Positions 47,415 to 60,377 of a stretch of 64,000 bases of DNA are shown in pieces. Source of the stretch: Phalacrocorax aristotelis (taxonomy: Eukaryota > Chordata > Aves > Suliformes > Phalacrocoracidae); NCBI RefSeq assembly GCF_949628215.1, contig NC_134283.1, positions 12,027,638 to 12,091,637 of the forward strand. Direction: 5' to 3'. Each line of letters begins with the position of its first letter. Position 1 is the stretch's first letter. The notes under the pieces were generated by a model. It was not told the origin of the DNA. It ran no database searches and saw only the letters and a list, made by a program, of their open reading frames with translations. The position numbers and the translations under genes are program-made.

Positions 47415-47775
47415 TGTTCAGAGATGCTTGCCTTAAACACAGTGCCAAAGCGAGCAGCGTTCCCTAATCCTAACCCTAACTGTAGGCTGAGCCTTCGACA
47501 AGGCTTCCAGCCGTGGCCTAGACAAAAATGTTCTCACAGCACGGCACTATTTGCAGCCTCTTTGTGCTCTTGCAGCCTGTGTTTGGCTTTGGCAGCCCCG
47601 TCTCAGCCCTCCTCAGCTGCAGCTCTGCATTTTCTCTTCCTCTCAACCTGAACCCTTACCCCAGCACACAGCTGAGTCTTCAACAAGTCCCAAAGTCACT
47701 GCCCAGATGAAAAAGTTCTCAAAGCAGCATGTTCAGGGATGTTTGCCTTAACACCAGGGGCAAAGCAAGCTGTAC
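47415..47775 (+). repeat. Degenerate duplicated segment with telomere-like motif
   Basis: Block A (gttcagagatgcttgccttaa, 47417) recurs at 47728 as gttcagggatgtttgccttaa. Block C (gctgagccttcgacaagg, 47487, ending tgttctcacagca) recurs at 47671 as gctgagtcttcaacaag, ending gttctcaaagcagc. In front of the first block C is CCCTAATCCTAACCCTAAC (47462-47480), a telomere-like run; before the second is a decayed ctgaacccttacccc. Order is A-B-C-D-B'-C'-A', so the copies are not a simple tandem pair. Confidence 0.65.
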
Positions 47776-47884
47776 TGCAACGCTCCGATCTCATGTGTTA
47801 CCCCATGCTTTGCCTGTTTCAGCAGTATTTAGGCATACATTATAAATGCTGGGTGGTGGAAAGGATTTTTATGCACTGTCTACT

Positions 47885-47945
47885 CCAGATATCAGAGGAC
47901 AGTTGGAGCTGGAAGGGACCTCTGGGGATCATCTAGTCCAGCACA
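47885..47945 (-). repeat. CR1 LINE 3'-end fragment
   Basis: The plus strand reads gttggagctggaagggacct then ctggggatcatctagtcc, the reverse complement of the avian CR1 3' end. Only about 60 bp are clear. Confidence 0.75.
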
Positions 47946-49784
47946 CTCATGTGAAAACAGCTGCCAGTCCATGCTGCTGCAGAAGAGGGTGGCAAGCAGA
48001 GGCTGCACTGCTGCAGCGTGCTGTGGATGCATCAGGAAAGCGTGTCAGGACTGTGGGCAGCGGCTGGCCTCGCATGTGGCATTCCCACTCATCTCCCTGC
48101 ACACATGCACCCTGCACCAAGACTCTTTGGGCAAGGACTTGAGCAGCTCCAGCGCTGGGCAAGGTGCTGTGGGTGCGTATATACTCAGTGGCATTTGTCT
48201 TCACGACCGCGGGGTGGCTTTTTGAAAGCTTCCCACCAAGCCTGTTCCTTTTATATGCAGCACTGCTGCAAAGCTGCCAACCTCTGCCCATTCTGCCACC
48301 CAAGGGTGGCTGTGCAGTCCTGCCTTCTCCACCCCTCACACTCGCCAGTCCCAGACACTGGGTTAGGGACAAGGACGGGGTGAGATGTGGGGGTGGGCAG
48401 TGACTGAGAAGCCAAGTGAGTAATCACATGTTGGGTAGGAAGGGAGTAGTTGTCTGCTAGCACTGTGTACAGAGTTGACAGATTGCTCACGACCATAGCA
48501 AAGTCCTGCAGCAGGTTGGGGGTGGTGGAAGAATGTCAAGATTTCTCAGTGATTTTTTTTTCCCCTGCTGCAATGGGTGAATTGCACCTGAGGAGCTTGC
48601 TTCATCCACCTGCTTCAGGGGTTGAAGGATATGAACAGTTTTTAGAGGGCTCCACACGAATTTCCACACTGAAAGGGGGCAGTGGAATATACTTTGCTGT
48701 TAGGAGAAAGCAGGTTCTTCTCAGTGCTTTGCACTTACTGGTTTGAATTTACTGGTAGAATTGGGTTTGACCCAATTCAGTGGTGAAAAGAATGGCAAAT
48801 GTCTGAGGAAAGAGTAGAGCAACAGGCCCACTGCCCTCTCCTGGTATAATAGATTAAGTGAAAAATAATGGTTTATACATTGACATCTCTGGTTCTGGGC
48901 ATCTCTTTTTTCTCCTGTAACGAAATCTGTGTTTATACAAGTGAAATTGCATACAACACACACCTTGCATGGAAATATCCGTGTTTCAGTGCATTTTGCT
49001 GTCTTAATTCTAAGGTAACTGCATTTTAAAGCCAAGGCAACATTTAGTAATAATTAGCATATCACAAGAAACTGGAAGAATCAGAAGGTCTGTTCAGATA
49101 ATTCCTTCCAGCTCATATTATTTTTTTTTTTTTACAGTACTACTTAGTATCTCAAACTTAGGCTATGGATCCTGAAGAATTTACAGGTTTGGTGGAAAAT
49201 CAGCATCTGCTCATAGTTTATCAAGCACCTGTATATCCAGAGTAACCCAGTCTGTGTAGGTAGCCTGAAACAAAAAATCAACTATTTGGAATACAGATAT
49301 TTTTTATGTCATTTCCATTATCAGGTTTCTCCTCAAGCAATCCTGGTGGGGTAAAGGCAGTGTGTTTACAGTACCTTGCCTGCCAAGTACTTGCTAGAGA
49401 CTTCCACAAACTCCCTCTCTATGCAGAAGCAATGGGTTAATGTCTTAAGGACTATGTGGGTATACCTCTTTAATTGGAAGGGAATCCTCACAAAAGGGAA
49501 TCTAATTCATTTACTCTAAATATTTAAGTGCAACTTTCTTAGTTTAACGCCATCCTATTTTACTGCAGTACTGCATCTTGCCTCTGAAATTAATAGTTAA
49601 CCATGGAGAAAGACAGGTCTGGCAGAATGGAAATCAGGCATTATATTATCCCATGAGTCACATATATGCAGAGAACCAAACAAGTGTCAGCCAATGGCTT
49701 TGAGCCCAAAATATGTCAAAGAGGAGATGTGTATCTTCATTTATATTAAGTAGATAGAAAGCTTGTTGCTGTTCCCATTAAACA

Positions 49785-49835
49785 GGTTGGAGTTCTGCCA
49801 GTGACTTCAGTGGGAACAGGATTGGGCCCATTCTG
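49785..49835 (+). repeat. Old amniote interspersed repeat fragment
   Basis: ttctgccagtgacttcagtggg followed by aacaggattgggccc matches the widespread reptile/bird motif 'tttgccattgacttcaatggg...aggatcaggccc'. A related inverted-looking piece (agaatgccattgaagtcagggaaagtc) is at 50198-50226. Confidence 0.55.
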
Positions 49836-52800
49836 TGGAAGCTGGCTCTGGTTACCTGCACTGACTGTATTTTCTGTGCAGCAGGGCAACTTATATTTTA
49901 ACATCAGTTCCTAGTCAACAGAGAGATTCAAGACATCTCCTAGTTTTAGGCATTACTCCTTCCTGTATTAGTTTGGTGACTTGACTTATTTGAAATGTAA
50001 GGATGCTCAGTAGTAGGCAGCAATGGATGCTTTTCTGAGTGCAGCTTCACTGAGAGTCAGTAGCAAGTGAGTGTAGAGAGGGATTAGCACAGCACATTTT
50101 TTGAGCAGGGTTTGTGATTTCTAATTATTTACATTTAAAATAAAGAATGCCATTTAGGAACTAACCCCACTTTAGGCATTCAAACCACTTTCTCTGGCAG
50201 AATGCCATTGAAGTCAGGGAAAGTCTTGGCTGAATAAATGCCCCAAAATGTTTCAGAACTCTCTCAAATACCAGGGATATTTTGTACCTCAGTTTTCTCA
50301 CTCTGGGTATTCCCTCCACAGCTTCTAATGCATCTGGCTGTAGACCTGCCTCAGGAACCAAATAAATCTTGGGCTGCTGCTTTGTGTTGGATCCACCATG
50401 TGATTTGTACTGAAGTCCTTCAGGGAGAGGAGATGATGCGAACAAACGCCAGTAAGTACACCCGAACCAGCAACTCTGAGATCAGGGCCGAATGCCAAAC
50501 CTGCTGTTGGCCACTAAGTGTCACGTATTCTAACTTCTGTATACAAGCTTATAGTAATCTCTGCCACATATACATTTTGCTTTCATTATGTTGTCATTTA
50601 TACATTAGGGTTTAATTTGCTTTGGTGGAACCAAGTTCAATTTGGTGGACTGGGAATGTATATTCATTAGCTTTTAAAAAGGTTTTTTTTTCCACATTTT
50701 TATTGACATGCCAGTTCAGTTAAAACCCTGATGACAGAGTCAGGCTGAAATGAGTGTCTGTTGTTGATTCATAATTGTGCAAATTAGCATTTAGACTTCT
50801 CATAAAGTAATATAAAATTTGGAAGGCTATGTGCCAGTGCTGCTTGCTTCATTCCAGTCAGCAACCCTCCTGTGTTTACTGGAACTCATGTTAAATATCA
50901 AAAGAATGGGATTGCCAGAGTTTTCATACCAAAAATTTCTTGACCTATCTTATTACTGGTTACAGAACTGGCTTATTCCAATTGTTTCTGGAGGTTGGGG
51001 GGGTTGCTATTGACTGCAATAAAATGAGGATTTGATTCCCTAGACTACAGTTTTAAGAACAGCACTGTATTATTTGGCTTGCTAACTGAGGAATGTATAT
51101 AATAACTCTATTGGCAACATTTATTTGAAAAAGTCAATATATGATTACCACATGAAAGCACAAAGTTCTGATTTTAAGTGAATGTGTAGGTAATGTAAAT
51201 AAATAAAGCTCTAGGTATACTGCTTTATGTTTGCATTGTGAGCAATAACATTTGCAAATATCACATCAAGAATTCTGTGTTGATAAAACCAATTTAAAGG
51301 CAGCCTTTGCTAAGGCAAATTCCAAGTGGATATTTCACGAGACCCTTAACAATATATAGGTCACTATATAATATGTGAAGAATGTCATTCACATTTTTAA
51401 TTTACCTCATGTAATTTATTTTGTAATTTGATTACCAAGCAGTGTAGGAAATCTGATTTTTTAGCTATCAGTACTAGTACAGTAATAGAACTGTAACTTC
51501 TATTAGCTACTCTGTATATGAATGATTTTGTTAGAATTTTAAACAGTGACAGATGTTTCTTGACATTACTGGTGTTTGTCATGACTTTTGTTCACTAGCT
51601 GGATATATTCCTCAATGTTACGTCAGTGACCTGGATTATCCCTGCAAGAGCTCATGAGCAACTGGCTGAGAGAGAGAGAGAGTTTCCATGTGTTCAGCTG
51701 ACCAAGTGAGATTTGCTCTTCCCCTTTCTGTAGCCAATAGGAGATGATTTCAAGTAATGAAAACATTTTAGGGCTCAGCTGAACAGTATATATTTCGGTA
51801 TTTGTATTTTGTGCTTGTAACTGAGCAATGGTTTTTAAAGGCTGACATACTTCTGTGCAAGATGCCTGCTCCATGCCTGGTATGGATTATAGGTGTCTTT
51901 CCGTTGGTTTCTCTGGGCATTACTGGTTGACTCAGAGGGAGCTTCCTGGAAGGACACTGCATTGTGTCAACTTTTCTTTCTTGGGTATGCTGCTAATAGA
52001 AAGGTCACGTATTGATGTGGCTGCTGTTCGCTTTGCAAGTCATGCAGTTGATGGTGATAGAAACTCAGCTGGTGTCCTAACTCTGCTTGTCCATGCTGCA
52101 GCAGGCACTGTGCTCTGACTAACTGAGGAAAGAGGGCTGAGCAAACGAGCACAGCAAGACTCTAGCATGAGACTAAAAATGTCGTCTCCAGTGCTGTTCT
52201 GCGTGTAAAACATATGTGAATGAGAGAGCAGGTTTCCCTTTGTCAGCGTGGTGCTATAGCACAGGTCATTGCAGGCCAGCTACAGGCAGCCACCAGTGAG
52301 CAAAAGCATAAACAATACTGTTGGAGACAAGAAGAGACATATTTGGAAGAAAATGTGATACTGAGGGAAAGTTAGAGAAGAGAGAAGCAAAAAGGCTGCA
52401 GTTAGGATGTAGAGGTGAGGATATTTAGAGTTGGATTCTACCAGTGGCAAAATTTGCATTGAGTTTAACTAGATTGGGAGCAAATGTTGAAGGAGAGGAA
52501 TCCAGGAAAAGGAGAGAGGGGGCCCAAGAGACAAGCGGTCCGACATCTGCTCTTGGAGGGCCTAGCACTTGAAATGGTATCCAGCCAAATCTTGGGCATG
52601 TGTGTGTGCTTGGTAATGGCAGGCAGGGCATAGGTGTGCTGAGGCCAATTTATTTTTTTAGCTTTCATTATGTTTATTTAAAAAATCTGTTTATTTAGGA
52701 AAGCATATTTTTGTCCCAGTCAGTCATTTCTCGTGAATAGCAAAGGGCTTTTGCTAGAGGACTGCTGGGTTTTGTGAAATATGAGAACAAGAAAAGTTTC

Positions 52801-55379
52801 AGAAAATTTTGAAACAGGGGAATCCTTCCCTGCATTTCTTCCATCACAAGAGTCCCACCCATAATTACAGCATGACAGGAGAGCACAGCAAGAGAACAAT
52901 TCAAGTTTGGGGTAGGTGTACATCCTGGGCACCCTTTTATGATGTACAACATGGAATATTACCTCCCACTGGAGAAGGAAACACATGATGCAAGTTAAAC
53001 TGGCTCACTGCAGCAATCATATTAGCATGCAACACAAAACTGGAAATAAACTTTTATGGAAGATTTCTCAGTTAGAGTGTGCTTATTATCGTAGGTCTTA
53101 AAATGCAAACGTTACCTTCTGATATTGCCATTTTACAGTGGCAAACTTGCCCCATAAGCAACTGTGAGTCCCAGTGATAGTATCTGCATGGCTGTATGTG
53201 TACAGTGCAGCTGATTAGTATATATTGTTGCTGCAGCTCATATCAAAATTGTTCTTACATGCTGCAGATCTGGCACATTGTTGCACATACAAATTAAGCT
53301 GTTGTTTATGTGTATATAAGCTTTTCTGATTTGGACACACAAATATAAGTTTTCAGGAAAATCTTGCATTCTGATGAAAATGCAGGTCAAAGGATCAAAA
53401 GATTTTCAAGCCAAATTCTGTTTTCTCAGAATCAAAATGTATAGGCTGTACTAGAGTTCCTTTTAAAATGAGCTTTATAGGTTTCATATGTGACTGCATT
53501 AGTAGATTCTATAATCTGTTGGCAGTTGGGACTTCTGGATCTTTGCAATTTCAGTAATTTTATGTACTAATAAATGGCTCATAAGCAGCTCCCTCTTCCC
53601 AGCCAAAACAAAAATGCTGACCTAAAAAGAAAAGGAAAAAAAAAAGGAAAGAAAAGAAAAAAAGGAATGATCAGTGAGATTTTTTTTCAATTTTTTGTTC
53701 TCACTTCCTTAGCTTAGTGCACTTGAGCTAGGTTTTCAAACTTTCACTGTGTTCATGCTTTTTAATAAAAACGCATTCAAATTGTAAGTTGTCAGTATTG
53801 CTGAGTATCATTTTGCATACCAGATTAGAGCTGATGTGTAGGAATTGGCCAGTGCAAATGTACCTGCATTGCTGTATGGACCTAAGGGCTTTGAGTCTTG
53901 AGGACGGTCAGCATTCATTCTGTCCGTGTGTGTGGATGACAAGATACACTTGTGTGGGGAAAGTCCACATACTTTGAAGGCAGTTCTTGTTTAGAGGTGT
54001 ACTGGAGTCACTGGCAGCCAGAGGATGGGTGTGTGTGCCAGACACCATCCAGAGGCATGGAAGAGGGTAACAAGCCCAGACTACCTTAACTGGGAAAGAG
54101 TGACTCAGCTGTTTCTGCAAAGTTTTGAGTTTCAGCAGAATATTTTTTCCGCTATGCTGACAGCTTTTCCACCCACGTATTGCATATGTGGCTTTGTGCC
54201 ACAGAGGTATTTTAGGATTATAAAGCCTAGTGTAAATTTTTAAAATTACGTATGAAAAAAGGTGCCTTCTAGATCTTAAAATATATAGATTGTGTGTAGA
54301 GTGTTGGAAGTAGGGAGCGTCTTTGAAAAACTCATGGCTTGTCAATGATGTTTTCAGGCAACCTGTATGTACAGAAGTAGAATTACTCTGAAATCCCCCC
54401 AAAGTTCTGGCATTGTTTTAATCATGGGGCATAGTTAGTCATTCACATACCTGGTATGTACTATGCTTTTCTTGATCCTATTACTCTAAGGCATTCCAAA
54501 AAAAATCCTGCAGGGAAAATAAAGAGAGATAGCAGGGTATTAAACCTAATAAAATAAAAAGGTTTCTTAATCTGTCAAGTGTATTGCAATATTCAGTGAG
54601 TTACTATACTCGGCTGAAGATGAAGTTGGATGGAGCATACTTGTAATATTATTCCAGCACATTGAGCCATTGCGTGCAAATACATCCAGTCTGCTTTGAG
54701 CAAGTTATTTGTCAGTTCTTTATGCAAGACCATAAGCCTTGATGTCACTCTGACTGCTGCATGAATCAGGCATGGGAGGATGGACTGAGAAGGAGAACAG
54801 TTAGGCACTGGGGTTGTGCTTTGTCATTTATGTCTTTAAGCAATTCCTCTGTGGAATCCAAAGGTTTGCCCTTTTGTCACAATTTTTTTTTTGATGCCAC
54901 AAATGCTGATACAGCAGCAAAAGCCTCTCTCAAGGGCCTCACCACATCATGGGACTGGAGAAGAAAAAGAGCAGAAATCCAGGGAAGTGACCAGTAACCA
55001 CCACTCTATGGCAGATCACTTTTGTAAAGCAGGCAGGACTATGTCTTCTTTTGACTCTGTGTCAGCTGAAGGAGCAGTAATTAACTGGTGATGTCTGCAG
55101 CACTCCCCAGCTTTCTTTGGTGTTTGGATTTTGGGGTTTGGGATTTTGTTTTGTTTTGGTCGTTTATGAAGTTATTTCCAAAGAAAAGATATAATACAAA
55201 ATGACAGCATATATTAAGCATAAAAGCATCACTGTCCTCTGGGAGCTGTCAGAGAAGAAAATACAAAGCCACTGAAATGCAACCCCATCAACTGTCAGAA
55301 GTGGCCACCGGCAGGTCAGCAAATCTCTGTGTTCATTGCTGGGCAGATCAGAAAGAACCAAAGGGACAAGTGACTTTTG

Positions 55380-55411
55380 TCCCTGGCTAGCAGGAAGATG
55401 CTAGCCAGGGA
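55380..55411. repeat. Perfect inverted repeat (13-bp arms, 6-nt loop)
   Basis: tccctggctagca (55380-55392) and tgctagccaggga (55399-55411) are exact reverse complements around ggaaga. The arms do not extend further (G at 55379 faces A at 55412). Confidence 0.9.
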
Positions 55412-56034
55412 AGCAAGCTCACCCCTTGTTTCACCATCAGGCTGCAAACAAACCAGGAAATAAGTCCTCCCAACACCTTGCACAGGACGCTGATCATATT
55501 TTTCCTGTGCCACAATAGGGCAACTTGGTTCCTCCATTGTTTCATACAGTAGTGTTAAAAGAAAAGGGAACAGTCCTGCCCTGTAGCTGGAGCCCAGGCT
55601 TGGCACAGTTTACCACTCTAGGCTGAGTTTGGAGATTTGTGAGGCTGAAATTCAAAGTGAAACTCAGTGGATATGAGTGCCATGGGAACCAGAGCAAGCA
55701 GCAGGTTTGCATGGATCCCCTTAGGGCTGGAGCTGCTGAGTTTCATATGGTGCTAAAAAAAAAATAATACAGTGTCTCTGGAAAAAAAATCTGTCTGTGT
55801 CTTGAGGCAACTGTGGGCACCTTCAGCCAGCACCTGATTCACTAGCGAACAGTTACCTACAAGGCATTTCAGCTGGCAGACACTTGTCCTAGGCGCCGTA
55901 GGTCGTAAGGGCTGTTTTCAGTTTAATCTATTTTTAATGTGGCGCCTTATTCCAAACTGCTGAGTTCTCACATTCCCGAGCTGTCATGGTAATAGGATTG
56001 TGCAGCCTTATTGGCTAAGGTTTTCTACCCCAAG

Positions 56035-56210
56035 TGCCAAAAGTTAGGCTCCTAAATCCATGTTCAAGTTCCTTAATGTGACTGACAAATCCCGCAGGAG
56101 TCAATAGGAACTGGACATGGTCTGCACCTTGGAAAACAAGCCCAGCCACTAGGCACATCAACAAAGGCTGGCTTCAGGCACCCAGCTTTTCAGATGTGGG
56201 CCACCATATG
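56035..56210 (+). repeat. Old amniote interspersed repeat fragment
   Basis: The start gttaggctcctaaatccatg and the later caggcacccagcttttcaga resemble a common reptile/bird repeat that carries 'ttaggctcctaaatcc' and 'gagcacccagc...gattttcag'. The family name is not certain. Confidence 0.5.
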
Positions 56211-57919
56211 AATGGCTTGGACCCAGACTACAAACATGTATCCCTAAAGGTCAGAAGGGTTCGAGCACAGAGTTCCTTGTTCAGCCCCACTGTACCTGTT
56301 GTGAGATGAAACTCTGTAGTGTGGTGACCGTGTGAACTATTATGCAATGCACAGGGCGGCTTTGAAAGCAGCCATTCTCCTTCCTCGTGTGGCTGCCTTT
56401 TTATCCAGAATAGCTACCAATGTCGATATGAAGAAGGGAGGCAAGGTTAATGCAAGTGGGAATTTTGTCAGGGATTTGGAGATGGAGTGCATTCAAAATT
56501 GTAACAAGTGGCAGAGAGCAACAGCATGCCTATCCCTTTCATTGACTTCCTGTCTACTCTACTTCTCTACCCATGATCTAACACTGCATATTTTTACTCT
56601 ACTACCTTCTTCTGCTATTTCTATTTGTAGCACCCTGCTAGACTTGTATCCAAGCCAATCCAAAATTCTTCTGAAACTCCCTGTGCTAGCAGCAACATGA
56701 AAGCAGAACTCTGCAGTGGCTGCAGCAGCTATGGTAGGGTTTAACTAAAGTTAAGAGTGGTGTCAATCACTTCAGCCTTTTGAGTTATACTGAAAATGGA
56801 AATGCCATCTGCCAAGAGAAACAGCTTGCAAAAATTGTGTTGTGTTGTTGCCTTTTTTTTTTGTGACAGGCCTAAAAATACCCTACATGTACATGTACCT
56901 ACCAGCCAACACTTGAAAATGATGCACTTTTATTGCTTTCTTTTTTTATATGGAAGGTTTGTTTTCTTGTAGTTATTATTCTTGCAAGATAACACATAAG
57001 GCCATGAAAGTACAATGCACTTTCACCCAGATGAGGCAGAACTTACTTGGTATACTTTAAAGAGTGTTTTACTTCAGCATGAAAGTGTTAAGTCATTTTT
57101 TCTCCTATTTTCTACAAAGGGGGAAAAAAGCAATTTTCAGTGTCCTGTACCACCAGAAGACAAAGGCAGAGAAGACCCAAAACAAATTCCTGTAGAACAT
57201 TTCTATTCATTAGCCAAAAGACCTATAAAGCTTCAGTGAACCACATCCTTTCATCCAAAGAGCACAGATAAAATAAAGACCTTTGTGCTAATAGTGCTCC
57301 CCAGGCACCCCAGCCCTCTGAGCCATGAGAAGTGCTAACTGACTGTGGGTTGGAGTGTGCGAGGCTCAGTACAGGGCACAGGTATCCAAACAGGCAGGGC
57401 AGCCATCTCTAGCCTCAAGAGCCAGACCCGGGAGCCAAAAACAGTGCTGTTGTGCCAAGGCTTCCTAGCCCGTGGAGAGGGAGGAGTCAGCAGGCCAGGC
57501 TGCTGGGACGGGCTGAGGAGATTGTAGCCTGGATGAGAATGTGTTCCAGGGTTCGGAGCAGAAATGCTGTACAATGGCACAGCCCTTCATTCCCCCTCAT
57601 TCTGCCTGTTCACATCAGGGCTACATCCAGACCTGACCTAGACATTTGAGACATCTGTCTCCCAAACGGAGAGTGTGTTTGGTGTCTAGAGGGCAGACTG
57701 AAAATACAGGTGTGTTTGAAATCTTCTTCCACTCTCACATCCCTGCCATCCCATCAGAGCACAGAAACGTCACTCAGGAATTCATGCCTGAGTACTGTAA
57801 GGACTCTGAGAGCCTCCTCCACAAGGACAGTGCCAGCAATACCTCAATACCTTGGAAGTAAGAGTGTAGTGATCCCGCTTTCTGGCTGGTGTCTGTCTTC
57901 TAAGTCACTGTCTTTTATT

Positions 57920-58040
57920 TTAGAGCATTCACTGAGGAAGTGGGAGACCTGGGTTCAATGCGTTCCTCAATCTAAGAGTGCTCATCTCTCACTTCCCATG
58001 AGACTGTCTAAATTCTGGCCGATCAGCTATTCCGGGTGAA
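57920..58040 (+). repeat. Old tRNA-like amniote SINE fragment
   Basis: tagagcattcactgaggaagtgggagacctgggttcaatgc (in two parts: an A-box-like tagagcattcactg and a B-box-like gggttcaatgc) is followed by a tail ending gatcagctattccgggt. This resembles an old amniote repeat reading 'agagcactcacctgggatgtgggagacccaggttcaa'. Confidence 0.5.
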
Positions 58041-60349
58041 GCTCTTCAGAGTGAAACCATGCCTTCAACTAACAGGATGTTTGCTCTCCCCATCCCACTG
58101 TTGGTGGGCAGCTTCTGTTTTAGAGTGAAGTGATCAGAGCTTCATAGTGTGAGGAGCCTTGGGCTGCATTTGGTGCTCTCAGAGCTGGTTTGCAAGGCCC
58201 CATGCCTTAGGGCGTTCAGAGAAGGGACAGCTCATCTCTGGGTGCCCATGAAGGATAGTGTAAAGTGCATCTCCTTGGAGATGCTGTTCTGGGCAGGTGT
58301 GGAAGAAGAAAAATTGAATGTGAACCAAAGAGAAACCACAGAGTACAAGTGACTGATAGGCAGCATCCTCTGTGACTCTGGACTTCAGTGCCTGCATTCA
58401 AAGTCTAGTTTTATGCACTTAAGTTCTTTATTGATGATAATTCCTTAAAACCCAACTCTGCATTTGGCTCCTTCACGTGGACAGATCCTGGAGGACCAGC
58501 CAGGATCTTTACTGCTGCTGTGCTCTGTGATGTCCTTTTGTAGAGACAGTAATTTGACAGTCATCACGTGAGAAACTCAGAGTTTGCCATCTGGCCTGGC
58601 AAGACATTTTTCTCCTCACTATTAATTAAACTGAAGTTATTGCAAAATTTTATTATGATGATTATGATTTGTTCTGTGATAACGCTGGGGCTAATACTGA
58701 GGCATGCAAAGCACCTTCCACACTGGTGACGTTAGTGGTAGGTACAGCTTAGCAGCACCTCTTTGGACTCTGGTGTCAGCTCTAATAACAAAATTTCAGG
58801 GCCAATTCCTGCTAGCCCTATTCAGGCACCTTACCCTGGAGCGGGTTCTTCTGGTTCTGAGGGGCTGGTTTCACAAGTAGGAAGACATAGCTGCGGGGAG
58901 GAAGGGGGCAGCTGTTTGACCACAATACTGTCATATAACATGCCCTGGCAGGAGATCTTACTGACCACAACTTTGCCCTGCTTGGTGAGACTGTGACCAT
59001 TCATGGGAAAGTAGATCGGCAACAACAGATTGTTAGAGCACAGTGAGAAAAGAAAGGAGGGAAAAGGAGTGGGGCTAAAACTGAAATAATCCACAAAAAA
59101 CAGGTGCTGATGATGGCTGGAGTGAGGAAGAAGGAAATGAAGCTTTTCTGGTGATGGGACGGGAGGTGGCTGTAGCCTGTCTGGGACGGATGTGCACAGT
59201 ATTCTGTTTCCAGTCTACACTCAGATCCAGCTCAAGGCCCTGGAATGTTGGAGGCTCTTGCTCGTTCTTCAGTGGTCTCCAAACTGTGACTTTGCAAATA
59301 CACTGAGACCGGTAGGTTTGAAGATGGCTGGGTATGAAGTTGGTGAGAAGTCATCTCTGGCACTAGTTCTTGCCATCTTTCCCTTCACTGTCAGAGACTT
59401 GAATGTTTCACTACTCACAGTTAATAACTCAACAGCTTCACAAGAGATTCAATAATATTTATTTTTACCCAAATCCCTCGAAGTCTGAGGGACTGGAGAC
59501 AGCATCAGTTTGAGATGAACAGCCAAGAAAAGTAAATAATCCTTGGGTCAGGGTGAACTCTCATTTGAAGAGGCCACAGATGGAAAAGATGTTCATGAAT
59601 CAGCAGTTTCACAGACCTCTGTCCATTCAGAGGGTAATGTGTGTAAACAGACATAGAAACAGCACAGAGCCACAGAGCTTTCCAGATCCTTCCTGTACCC
59701 TTTGCACTGCTGAGGGGGACCTCCACAGAGGAGCTTCAGAGAAGGAGAGGGCCAAAGTGCTGGGCACTGAGCTAGTCCCAGGGGCGGTCATCCTACACCC
59801 TCTGCTGCAGCTGTGCAAGAGCCAGAGAACAGGGTGATGGCAAGACACTGTTCCCTGTGTCCCTGTTCACCTGGCAGCACACCTGGGTGTGCTCTTCAGT
59901 AAAGGAGACAGCTACTGACAAGCCTGGTGTCTGAGATAAAGGTAAGGTAGGAAGGGTTAGGTGAGGACACGAGCTGTTGCACCATTGCACTGCTGCAGGT
60001 GCAGAACAGCTCCTGTATATTTAGGTTGCATGGAGCAGCCTGCCCCACTGGGCAGCTGCTCTCGGCAGCTGATGGATGGGTGGAGGTGAGAAAGAGTGAT
60101 GCAGCAAGCCATGGTGATGTGATCCTGCTCTTTGACACCTGCATTGGATCCATGTGCCCATGAGTCTGGAACCTTAGCAACCCATCAGGGTACTGGTTTC
60201 CTTACTGTAGTCCCCCACTGTGGTCCTGTCCCCTGCTTGTAGGGGTGTCTGTCCTTCCCTGTTGTGTGAGGGAGACAGGACGGGCAGCAGAGGCCGCAGT
60301 ATCTCTAGAGCACAGAGCTCACAGATGGGTAAGACAGAGTTAGGAGAAA

Positions 60350-60377
60350 GGGGCGGGGGGCGGGTGGGGGGTGGGGT
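60350..60377 (+). repeat. G-rich tract with quadruplex potential
   Basis: Five or more runs of at least three G with one-base spacers (ggggcggggggcgggtgggg and on) occur in otherwise average DNA. Confidence 0.8.
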
